Of a stretch of DNA of 34,536 nt, positions 7,993 through 15,180 are shown in pieces. Source of the stretch: Faecalibacterium sp. (lineage in GTDB: Bacteria > Bacillota > Clostridia > Oscillospirales > Ruminococcaceae); contig JAHHRL010000017.1 in the NCBI GenBank assembly GCA_020025825.1, positions 1 to 34,536 on the forward strand, in the 5' to 3' direction. How positions within the stretch are numbered: the first letter of the stretch is position 1; each line of letters opens with the position of its first letter. The position numbers and the translations under genes are program-made. The notes beneath the pieces were generated by a model. That model was not told where the DNA came from. It was given only the letters and a program-made list of their open reading frames with translations, and ran no database searches.

Positions 7993-8018
7993 ACTCTTAA
8001 CAAAAAGGAGGTTTCCCC

Positions 8019-8576
8019 ATGGATTTAATCACTTTAGAAAAAGAGTGCAGCCAATGCCGGCGATGCGGCCTTTGCCAGACACGCACAAATGTTGTATTTG
8101 GACAGGGCTCCGCCCAAGCAAAGGTTTTATTTGTGGGGGAAGGACCCGGCCAACAGGAGGACGAGCAGGGTCAGCCCTTTGTCGGGCGCAGCGGACACCT
8201 GTTAGATAAGTATTTGTTTGCCATTGATTTGGACAGAAACACCAACTGCTATATTGGCAACATCGTTAAGTGCCGTCCTCCCCAAAATCGTGACCCGCTG
8301 CCTGAGGAGCGTCAGGCTTGTATGCCGTGGCTGCGGGAGCAGTTCCGCCTGCTGCGCCCCAAAATTGTAGTGTGCCTGGGTCGTGTTGCTGCGCAGGCTT
8401 TGATTCGGGAAGACTTTTCCGTTACGAAAGAACACGGACAGTTTATTGATAAAAACGGCACTTTATTTATGGCAACCTGGCACCCTGCTGCTTTGCTTCG
8501 CAACCCAGCTGCCAAGGCCGATGCCTTCTCTGACTTTGTTGCCTTGCGTGAAAAGATTGCGGAACTGGGAATTTAA
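8019..8576 (+). CDS. Family-4 (Fe-S) uracil-DNA glycosylase
   Basis: 185 aa. Removes uracil from DNA to start base-excision repair. Motif A is GEGPGQQED (40-48), and the catalytic-loop motif HPAALLRNP begins at His155. Four cysteines fit the family's 4Fe-4S ligands in spacing: Cys13, Cys16, Cys85 (VKCRPP) and Cys101, with 15 residues between the last two. PFVGRSG (53-59) is another family block. AAGGAGGTTTCCCC precedes the ATG. It is the first gene of a run with a P-loop ATPase and a helicase-nuclease, which suggests a shared DNA-maintenance role. No phage or sporulation context is visible. Confidence 0.93.
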   Translation: MDLITLEKECSQCRRCGLCQTRTNVVFGQGSAQAKVLFVGEGPGQQEDEQGQPFVGRSGHLLDKYLFAIDLDRNTNCYIGNIVKCRPPQNRDPLPEERQACMPWLREQFRLLRPKIVVCLGRVAAQALIREDFSVTKEHGQFIDKNGTLFMATWHPAALLRNPAAKADAFSDFVALREKIAELGI

Positions 8577-8592
8577 GTTAAAATCGTATCAT

Positions 8593-8636
8593 ACGCCCCG
8601 CTTTTTGCATAGGATAGCCAAAAGCGAGGTGTTTTT
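8593..8636 (+). promoter_or_regulatory. Terminator-like hairpin covering the next gene's ribosome binding site
   Basis: A 16-position stem (8593-8608 with 8617-8632; two mismatches and one G-U) is followed at once by a run of T ending two bases before the ATG at 8639. Its right arm contains GCGAGGTG, the only plausible ribosome binding site of the ATPase gene. It could terminate most udg transcripts, occlude translation, or both. Confidence 0.55.
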
Positions 8637-8638
8637 GC

Positions 8639-9718
8639 ATGGAAAACAGAGATTCACATGTTGACTTCTTTTTAGGTGCCACCACTGCTGCCGGATTCCA
8701 CGGGTACTTTTCTCAGTTGGGTCCGCAGGAGGGTCACCACCTATACTTACTAAAGGGCGGCCCCGGCTGCGGCAAATCCACTTTAATGCGCCGCCTTGCC
8801 AAGCAGGCGCAGGAGCCTATCCAGTATATCCATTGCTGCAGTGACCCACACAGCTTAGACGGTGTTATTTTTTGCGACCAAGGTGCCGCTGTTTTAGACG
8901 CTACCGCACCACACACAGTCGAGCCAAACGCCCCCGGTGCTGCCGAAACTGTTATTTGTTTATACGACTCACTGGATTCGTCTAAACTACACCCGCAGCA
9001 AAAAATGATTGAAGACCTGATTGCACAAGGTGTGGGGATAAAGCATCGTGCCGCACGGTATGTGGCTTCTGCCAGCAACCTGTTATTTGATAATCGCCGT
9101 ACAGCTGCCTGTGCAACCGACTTCAACAAGATACGCCGTTATGTTTCCGGGCTTGCCGACCGGGTTTTACCCAGGGGCAAAACCACCGGGCGTGAGCAAA
9201 TTCGCCTGCTGAGCGGTATCACCCCGGAGGGTATGCTTTTTTATCGGGACACGATTCCCGCACTGGCCAACCAGATTTATGTATTTCAGGATACCTATGG
9301 TGCGGCCTCACGGCTTGCCATGGAGCTGCTGCGTGCGGAAGCATTGGCACGAGGCTGCTTTGTAATCACCTGCCGCTGCGCACTGCATCCCGATGATAAA
9401 ATCGACCATTTGATTTTACCCGGACTGGGCATTGCATTTTTAACCAGCAACCCATGGCACACCTGCCGTTTTCCGGGGCAAAAAAATATTCATTGCAGCC
9501 GATTTATGGATACTGTACATCTGCGGCTTTCGCATAATCGGATGCGCTTTAATCAAAAAACAGCCGACAGTTTTTTGGAGCAGGCTATTGAGCTAATGGC
9601 ACAGGCCCGCAGCTGTCATGATTCGCTGGAAGCCTGCTATGCACCTGCTGTAGATTTTGCTGCTGTGGATGCGCAGGCTGCACGATGTGCCCACCTTTTG
9701 GGCTTGGATACAAAATAA
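8639..9718 (+). CDS. Two-lobed P-loop ATPase of unknown function (PRK06851-like)
   Basis: 359 aa. The first lobe has a clear Walker A, GGPGCGKST (40-48). The protein looks internally duplicated: CCSDPHSLDGVIF with a later PH in lobe one matches CALHPDDKIDHLIL with a later WH in lobe two. Relatives recalled as the PRK06851 group have a second Walker A after ITPEG; here that place reads QDTYGAASR (217-225), without the glycines and lysine, so only the first site is likely to bind nucleotide. Function is unknown in the family. It lies between a uracil-DNA glycosylase and a nuclease-helicase, 62 nt and 27 nt away. The start is the only ATG close to a possible ribosome binding site, which is buried in a hairpin. 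Confidence 0.7.
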   Translation: MENRDSHVDFFLGATTAAGFHGYFSQLGPQEGHHLYLLKGGPGCGKSTLMRRLAKQAQEPIQYIHCCSDPHSLDGVIFCDQGAAVLDATAPHTVEPNAPGAAETVICLYDSLDSSKLHPQQKMIEDLIAQGVGIKHRAARYVASASNLLFDNRRTAACATDFNKIRRYVSGLADRVLPRGKTTGREQIRLLSGITPEGMLFYRDTIPALANQIYVFQDTYGAASRLAMELLRAEALARGCFVITCRCALHPDDKIDHLILPGLGIAFLTSNPWHTCRFPGQKNIHCSRFMDTVHLRLSHNRMRFNQKTADSFLEQAIELMAQARSCHDSLEACYAPAVDFAAVDAQAARCAHLLGLDTK

Positions 9719-9745
9719 ACGACGTAACGTAGAAAGGAGACCCCC

Positions 9746-12250
9746 ATGGCAGAACTTCGGCTTTCGGTAAGGCAGCTGGTAGAATTTTTGCTGCAAACCG
9801 GCAATATCGACAGCCGCTTTGTTGGCTTTGACCGTGCGCTGGAAGGTGCACGGATTCACCGCAGGCTGCAAAAAGCTGCCGGTGACGGTTATGCAGCCGA
9901 AGTTTCCCTGCGGGATACTCCCACTGTTGAAGGCATCTCTTACCTGATTGAAGGCCGGGCTGACGGTATCTATACGGATGAAAACGGTCTGGTCATCATC
10001 GATGAAATCAAAACAACAACCATTCCTTGCGAGGCCATCACCGGGGAGCAAAACCCATGCCACTGGGCACAAGGTATGGTGTATGCAGCCATTTACGGGC
10101 AGCAAAATCAGCTGACACAGTTGGGTGTGCGGCTTACCTATTACCAAGTGGATGAAGACCGCACCTTTCATTTCAGCAAGACATTTTCTCTTGCCGAGCT
10201 GCAAACTTTTTATCATGGCCTGTTGCTGCAGTACGTGCCTTGGGCAAAGAAAAAATTAACGCACGAGGAAATGCGCACCACCAGCCTTTCCCAGCTTTCT
10301 TTTCCCTTTACCCAGTGGCGTAAAGGGCAGCGTGCGTTGTCCGGTGCTGTATACCAAACCTGCAAAGCAGAAAACAGCCGTTTGCTTTGCCAAGCACCTA
10401 CCGGCATTGGTAAAACCATGAGCACGCTTTTCCCAGCCTTAAAAAGCATGGGGGAAGGCAGCGGCGAAAAAATTTTTTATCTGACTGCACGTACTACCGC
10501 ACGTACCGCTGTAGAAGAAGCACTTTTTCATTTACGGCAGCACTGCCCCACACTGGTACTGCGTGGTATTACGCTAACTGCGAAAGATAAGGTTTGCCTT
10601 TGCCTAAATGACGAGGGCCGTCCCGAATGCCTGCCGGAGCGCTGCCCCTATGCCAACGGTTATTTTGACCGTGTTCTGCCGGCCATGCAGGACGCTTTGG
10701 CACAAGATATGATTTTGTCCCAGCAAGCCTTAGCCGCTATAGCGGAAAAACATAAAGTTTGTCCCTTTGAGCTTGGGCTGTCCCTTTCGGAATGGTGCGA
10801 CGTTGTGATTGGCGATTACAACTATCTATTTGACCCTGTTGTGCATTTGCAGCGTTTCTTTGACAGTAAGGGGGACTGGCTTTTTCTGATTGACGAAGCG
10901 CATAACCTGCCTGACCGTGCACGTGCCATGCACTCTGCAAGCTTTTCTAAAAGTCAGCTGTTGGACGCACGCCGTGCACTGGGAAAAGGCAAAAGCCGCC
11001 TCAAAACAGCTTTAAGTCAGGCCAACGACGCTTTACTTGCCTATCGAAAAGCGCTGTGTGACGAAGCGGTGCCTTCCGATGATACAGGTACACAAACCAG
11101 CCTGTTTACACAGCAAAGTTTTGCCGACGAGGATTCTGATACAGCAGAATCCTCTCTCTCCCATTCTGACGATTTATTTCAGGGCGAAAGCCCTCTCTTT
11201 GAAAAAGACGGCACACGCTATTATCAGTCTTTGCCGGGTAAGTTGTACACACCGTTACACCGTGTACTGGCACCCGCACAAAGCTGGCTGGAGGACCACC
11301 GTGACGGCCCTGCGCACGAAACCATTTTGCAGCTTTACTTTTCCCTGCGCAGCTTTTTACGAGTGGCGGAACAATATGACAGCCACTATGTAACACAGCT
11401 TAGTGCCCATGGCAGTGAACTGCAAATCGAACTGCTTTGCTTAGACCCTTCGGATTTTGTGCGCAAAAGCTTACAGCAGGGGCGCTCCGCCGTATTATTC
11501 AGTGCTACTATTACGCCGCCCACCTACTATAAAAATGTTTTAGGCTGCGGCGATGCTTCTGCGGTTGCCTTGCAAAGTCCCTTTCCCACCAATCACTTGG
11601 GACTGTACTGCCTCGGAAACATCTCTACCCGTTATCGTGACCGTCAGACCAGCCTGCTGCCTATTGCACAGGCTCTGGCTACCATGGTGCAATCCCGTAA
11701 GGGCAACTATCTTGCCTTTTTTCCCAGCTACTCATATCTGAAGCAAGTACAGGAAGTATTCGTTCAGCATTTCCCTCATATTTCTGTACTAGTGCAGGAA
11801 AGCGGTCTTGATGAAACAGCTCGTACGGCTTTTCTCCAGCGTTTTGATGCTGAAAATACAAGTACCCTGTTAGGCTTTTGTGTTATGGGCGGTGTGTTCA
11901 GCGAGGGCATCGACTTAACCGGAGACCGTCTGATTGGCTGTGCCGTAGTAGGTGTAGGCTTGCCGCAGGTAAATCCACGGCAGGAAATCCTGCGCCAATA
12001 CTACGACATCCCCGAAAACGGAGGCTGCGGTTTCGACTATGCCTACCGTTACCCCGGTATGAACAAAGTTCTGCAAGCCGCCGGGCGAGTAATCCGTACC
12101 CCGCAGGACAAGGGTGTGGTGCTGCTTATTGACGACCGCTTTACGCAGGAGGAATACCGGCGCCTCATGCCGCCGCACTGGGGGCATCTACAGTATCTCT
12201 ACAATGTGCCTGCGCTGGAGGCCCAGTTGCAAGCCTTTTGGAATCCTTAA
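9746..12250 (+). CDS. PD-(D/E)XK nuclease fused to XPD/DinG-type Fe-S helicase
   Basis: 834 aa. The N-terminal about 190 residues look Cas4/RecB-like: GRAD (Asp73), DEIKT (Glu87, Lys89), and a downstream QGMVY (Gln109, Tyr113). The helicase follows: Walker A QAPTGIGKT (216-224), a cysteine cluster for an XPD-type 4Fe-4S (Cys284/286, 295, 300, then 339), DEAH (383-386) and a C-terminal motif VI QAAGRVIR. Such superfamily 2 helicases unwind DNA 5' to 3' in repair; the fused nuclease could trim the product. The nuclease part has only two cysteines (95, 105), so its own Fe-S cluster is doubtful. GAAAGGAG precedes the ATG. It is the last gene of the udg run. Family certain, biological role not. 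Confidence 0.88.
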   Translation: MAELRLSVRQLVEFLLQTGNIDSRFVGFDRALEGARIHRRLQKAAGDGYAAEVSLRDTPTVEGISYLIEGRADGIYTDENGLVIIDEIKTTTIPCEAITGEQNPCHWAQGMVYAAIYGQQNQLTQLGVRLTYYQVDEDRTFHFSKTFSLAELQTFYHGLLLQYVPWAKKKLTHEEMRTTSLSQLSFPFTQWRKGQRALSGAVYQTCKAENSRLLCQAPTGIGKTMSTLFPALKSMGEGSGEKIFYLTARTTARTAVEEALFHLRQHCPTLVLRGITLTAKDKVCLCLNDEGRPECLPERCPYANGYFDRVLPAMQDALAQDMILSQQALAAIAEKHKVCPFELGLSLSEWCDVVIGDYNYLFDPVVHLQRFFDSKGDWLFLIDEAHNLPDRARAMHSASFSKSQLLDARRALGKGKSRLKTALSQANDALLAYRKALCDEAVPSDDTGTQTSLFTQQSFADEDSDTAESSLSHSDDLFQGESPLFEKDGTRYYQSLPGKLYTPLHRVLAPAQSWLEDHRDGPAHETILQLYFSLRSFLRVAEQYDSHYVTQLSAHGSELQIELLCLDPSDFVRKSLQQGRSAVLFSATITPPTYYKNVLGCGDASAVALQSPFPTNHLGLYCLGNISTRYRDRQTSLLPIAQALATMVQSRKGNYLAFFPSYSYLKQVQEVFVQHFPHISVLVQESGLDETARTAFLQRFDAENTSTLLGFCVMGGVFSEGIDLTGDRLIGCAVVGVGLPQVNPRQEILRQYYDIPENGGCGFDYAYRYPGMNKVLQAAGRVIRTPQDKGVVLLIDDRFTQEEYRRLMPPHWGHLQYLYNVPALEAQLQAFWNP

Positions 12251-12257
12251 CCAAAAA

Positions 12258-12297
12258 AGCCAGGAGCAAGGTACACAGACCTTGTTCCTGGCTTTTT
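12258..12297 (+). terminator. Terminator of the udg-ATPase-helicase operon
   Basis: A 15-bp stem (12258-12272 with 12279-12293, one G-U pair) with a 6-nt loop and a run of T, starting 8 nt after the helicase stop. Confidence 0.92.
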
Positions 12298-12447
12298 GGT
12301 TTGCCGTATTTTTTACCGAAGTCGTCGTGGGCTTCGATTGTACACTTAACACGTACGCCTCGGATTCCCTGCGGATTTTACGCTAGAAAGCTAAAAAGCA
12401 ACGCTCTTTCGCACTCTCCACCGATTTTGCTATTTTTGTGGAAATCT

Positions 12448-12762
12448 TCAGTCCTTGTTTTTCTGGGGGATTTCCTCAATGCAGGTTACAAATTCCAGAT
12501 TGACAATCTGCGTCTTACCCTTTTTATCCAGCAGCAATGCGTGCTCCCGTACCTCACGCAGAACACCTTTCACGGTGCTGCCGCCAAAAATCGTTATAAG
12601 GCAAGTCTTGCCAACAAACTGTTTTGCCATTGCTTCCATTTTGTCACCTTCTACTTTCTTGTTGCGCAGCCGCACCGCTGCAACACATTCTTTATTCTGT
12701 TTTTCCCGCATCAAGATCAGGATTATCACAAGCATAACGCCAATATAGGCATTTGTATTCAT
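12448..12762 (-). CDS. Small membrane-anchored protein, unknown (Sm-like C-terminal part suspected)
   Basis: 104 aa, not recognised with certainty. One hydrophobic segment (about residues 5-18, AYIGVMLVIILILM) is followed by a basic stretch. The rest, about residues 45-98, is beta-rich and resembles short Sm-like barrels: GKTCLITIFGG, KGVLREV and VNLEFVTCIEE. The start has a modest site AAGAGG 8 nt upstream and lies 15 nt after the DUF3169 gene stop, so it is the third gene of the XRE cassette. The charged tail (EEIPQKNKD) ends the protein. RNA binding would be speculation. Confidence 0.6.
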   Translation of the reverse strand: MNTNAYIGVMLVIILILMREKQNKECVAAVRLRNKKVEGDKMEAMAKQFVGKTCLITIFGGSTVKGVLREVREHALLLDKKGKTQIVNLEFVTCIEEIPQKNKD

Positions 12763-12777
12763 AACAGGCCTCTTTCT

Positions 12778-13557
12778 TTATCGGGCACGTTTCTCCTGTC
12801 GGATGCAGGCAAGAAAATAGCTGCCCATGTTCACAAGCCAAATCAGGATTACCACAGCCACCGGCAGGATTCCGGTATGGAACGTTCCCTGCAATATCGT
12901 CAGCAGCAACCACAAAGCCATGCATACAATATTGGTTGCTCGAAAGGACTGATAGGCGGCCATACCGATTTTACGCATTTCGTTTTCGTCGCAGCTGTTG
13001 ACCCATTTTTTCTGAAAATCCAGTTCATAGACACTGCCTTGTTTTTCCGGATTCATGATACGAATCAACTCCACTGCAACTTTCTGAAGCCAAAAGACCA
13101 GTCCAGTCTCCACGAGCAGTTCCACGGTCACACTAAGCAGCAGGCCTACGTTATAGTTCATCGTATAGGCTGCACCCATAGCAGCGCTGAAAAAGAAAAA
13201 GGAAATCGGCTGCAGCAATCCCACTAAAGACACCGACCAACTGAGCAGATACTCGATACGATCCGCTGCCGCTTCTTCTTCCCCATCCCAGCCGGCATAC
13301 ATGCGCTTTGCCCGGTACAGCAAAATACCGCCCGGCACTAGCAAAAGCAAGCCAAACACAGGAATGCCAAACGGCACCATCTGATTCATCAGGTTCTGAG
13401 CCACCGCCGGCAGGGACTCACTCCAGGCAGAAGCACTTGCTACAGCGGAAACAAAGCCAACCACGCCGCCTACCAGCATGCACAACACCAGCACTGCCAC
13501 AAATCGGGGAAGTGCTTTTTTGTTCTGCTTATGGATTTCTTTCTGTTTCTCGTTCAT
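12778..13557 (-). CDS. DUF3169-like integral membrane protein
   Basis: 259 aa. Hydrophobic segments lie at about residues 15-40, 55-75, 105-125, 130-150, 205-225 and 230-250, giving a polytopic protein of about six segments. The charged N-terminus MNEKQKEIHKQNKKALPR is probably cytoplasmic. Size, topology and the adjacent XRE regulator fit the DUF3169 family, whose function is unknown. The start is fixed by an ATGA overlap with the regulator stop; a longer frame upstream runs through the regulator gene and its operators and is not real. A possible role as a target or sensor of the regulator is inference. Confidence 0.7.
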   Translation of the reverse strand: MNEKQKEIHKQNKKALPRFVAVLVLCMLVGGVVGFVSAVASASAWSESLPAVAQNLMNQMVPFGIPVFGLLLLVPGGILLYRAKRMYAGWDGEEEAAADRIEYLLSWSVSLVGLLQPISFFFFSAAMGAAYTMNYNVGLLLSVTVELLVETGLVFWLQKVAVELIRIMNPEKQGSVYELDFQKKWVNSCDENEMRKIGMAAYQSFRATNIVCMALWLLLTILQGTFHTGILPVAVVILIWLVNMGSYFLACIRQEKRAR

Positions 13558-13763
13558 TCTGCATCCTCCTCGTAGGTAAAAATCTCCTCCACGGTAACCC
13601 CGCAGATTTTCGCCAGCTTCAAAGCCAGCGTCACCGAGGGGGAATAGTCGCCCCGCTCTATCTGGCTGATGGTCTGTCGGGATACTCCCGCCAGCTGCCC
13701 CATTTGCTGCTGGTTGACGCCCAAACGTGCCCGGTGCTCTTTTAATCGATTGTTCAGCGGCAT
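13554..13763 (-). CDS. XRE-family transcriptional regulator
   Basis: 69 aa, little more than one helix-turn-helix domain: QQQMGQLAGVSRQTISQIE (about residues 18-36) is the HTH, and the GDYSPSVTLALKLAKICGV block after it is the usual XRE C-terminal helix pair. The ATG at 13763 has GGGAGGGG upstream; a longer frame would run into the operators. It overlaps the membrane protein gene by ATGA. Two TTGACAA/TTGTCAA dyads overlap the promoter, so autorepression is likely. It is cotranscribed with a membrane protein, a common arrangement for small XRE repressors. Confidence 0.92.
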   Translation of the reverse strand: MPLNNRLKEHRARLGVNQQQMGQLAGVSRQTISQIERGDYSPSVTLALKLAKICGVTVEEIFTYEEDAE

Positions 13764-13801
13764 TTCGCAGCCCCTCCCATTGACAAGTTTTCCGTTCATA
13801 T

Positions 13802-13853
13802 TGACAACTATTATTGTCATCATCAGTATAACATTGACAACTATCCTTGTCAA
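13802..13853 (-). promoter_or_regulatory. Promoter with twin dyad operators for the XRE cassette
   Basis: On the minus strand, TTGACA (13853-13848), a 17-nt spacer and TATACT (13830-13825) form a near-consensus promoter. Two dyads share the sequence TGACAA-N6-TTGTCA: 13802-13819 near the start point and 13834-13853 (arms TTGACAA/TTGTCAA) over the -35. Their centres are 33 bp apart, about three helical turns, as expected for cooperative binding on one DNA face. A further half site TTGACAA is at 13780-13786. Confidence 0.75.
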
Positions 13854-13880
13854 CATATTTTTGCACACTGATTTTTGCTG

Positions 13881-13919
13881 AAAAAAGGCACACCGTGCAT
13901 TGCACGGTGTGCCTTTTTT
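13881..13919 (-). terminator. Terminator after the U32 peptidase gene
   Basis: A nearly perfect palindrome, AAAAAAGGCACACCGTGCA with its complement, around one base. It provides a GC-rich stem with a T-run on the minus strand, 7 nt after the U32 stop, and closes the long minus-strand operon. It is symmetric and could act both ways. Confidence 0.92.
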
Positions 13920-13925
13920 ACGTTC

Positions 13926-15161
13926 TTATACGTTGGGATTCTTTTTGCGCAATAGGCTCATGGGGGGCAGCTCGATTTCGCTGGGAATCGTATAGTGCTG
14001 CATTGCATTCGGCGTACTGGTAATATTTTCGCCTTGCTCGTTTTTAATCCACTCAGGCTTCAAAGGCACCTGTGTACCATCGGGCAGCAAAGCCTCGATG
14101 GTGTCGCCAAGGCTCCACTTACCACGCTGCTGGCAATAAGCAACGCCGTTTTCCCACTTATCCACGGTACCCATAAAGTCCCACTCACGGATATATCCAA
14201 TATTGCTATCGGTATGCTGCAATGCTTTATCCTTACCCAGATAGAAACCGGGAGAGTAATGGCGGTGGCTGGTACGGTTCAGTTCCTCGTAAACACTGAC
14301 AGGCAGCTGGAAGTCGTCATTAGTTGGGTCTGCCAGGAAGGTATCCAGCGCTTTGCGGTAAGCAGCTGTAACACTGGCAACATAATAGAAGGTTTTTGCA
14401 CGGCCCTCAATCTTCAGGCTGTCAACACCGGCTTTGCAAATCAAATCCACAAAGGGAGCAGTGCACATATCATCTGCATTCAAAATGTAGCTGCCCTCAT
14501 CGGTTTCACCGATTTCAAAAGCCTGATTGGGGCGGTTTTCCTCTACCAGATGGTATTTCCAGCGGCAGGGCTGTGCACACTGACCACGATTCGAGTCACG
14601 GCCTGTCATATAGGTAGACAACAGGCAGCGTCCGGAAAAGCTGACGCACATTGCGCCATGCACAAATGCCTCAATTTCCAGCTCCGGAGGAGTCTTATCA
14701 CGAATGGTGGCAATCTCAGTCAGGGACATTTCGCGGGCAAGCACAACACGCTTTGCACCCATCTCGTATGCAGCACGTGCTGCACCATAGTTGGTAATGC
14801 CTACCTGTGTGGAAAGATGAACCTCCACGTCGGGTGCAAGCTTTTTGCACAGAGCTAAAACGCCTAGGTCTGCCACGATAAACGCATCCACACCTGCGGC
14901 TGCTGCCTGTCGAATGGATTCCGGCATTTTATCCAGGTCATCGTTGGTGGGCAGGGTATTCAGGGTCAGGTATACTTTGCGGCCGCGAGCGTGTGCAAAA
15001 ATAACGCCCTCTGCCAGTTGTTCAATAGTAAAGTTAGCCGGGGCCGAGCGCATACCAAACTCCGGCATGCCGCAGTAAACGGCATCAGCGCCGTAGCACA
15101 CGGCATAACGCAGGCGCTCCAAATCGCCTGCAGGACTAAGCAGTTCGGGTACTTGATACAT
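13926..15161 (-). CDS. U32-family peptidase-like protein (tRNA hydroxylation type)
   Basis: 411 aa. Starts PELLSPAGDLERL and has the U32 core HGAMCVSFSGRCLLS with the following RGQCAQPCRW cysteine block. Members such as E. coli TrhP/YegQ and B. subtilis YrrN/YrrO are required for 5-hydroxyuridine at the wobble position of tRNA, rather than acting as classical peptidases; that function is taken from the family. Length is close to the YegQ/YrrO type. GAGGAGA precedes the ATG, 19 nt after the mltG stop. B. subtilis also has yrrL (mltG) near yrrN and yrrO, so the neighbourhood is conserved. I give no symbol because the paralogue cannot be fixed here. Confidence 0.88.
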   Translation of the reverse strand: MYQVPELLSPAGDLERLRYAVCYGADAVYCGMPEFGMRSAPANFTIEQLAEGVIFAHARGRKVYLTLNTLPTNDDLDKMPESIRQAAAAGVDAFIVADLGVLALCKKLAPDVEVHLSTQVGITNYGAARAAYEMGAKRVVLAREMSLTEIATIRDKTPPELEIEAFVHGAMCVSFSGRCLLSTYMTGRDSNRGQCAQPCRWKYHLVEENRPNQAFEIGETDEGSYILNADDMCTAPFVDLICKAGVDSLKIEGRAKTFYYVASVTAAYRKALDTFLADPTNDDFQLPVSVYEELNRTSHRHYSPGFYLGKDKALQHTDSNIGYIREWDFMGTVDKWENGVAYCQQRGKWSLGDTIEALLPDGTQVPLKPEWIKNEQGENITSTPNAMQHYTIPSEIELPPMSLLRKKNPNV

Positions 15162-15180
15162 AATTGATTGGTCTCCTCTA

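Noticed and set aside
12238..13227. A 329-codon plus-strand frame
   Set aside because: It runs antisense to the DUF3169 and small membrane protein genes, which have ribosome binding sites, overlaps and a promoter; it is a shadow.
13558..13905. N-terminal extension of the DUF3169 protein
   Set aside because: The extension is an out-of-frame reading of the XRE gene and its operators; the ATGA junction fixes the start at 13557.
13995..14858. Long plus-strand frame opposite the U32 gene
   Set aside because: Antisense shadow with no protein family features.
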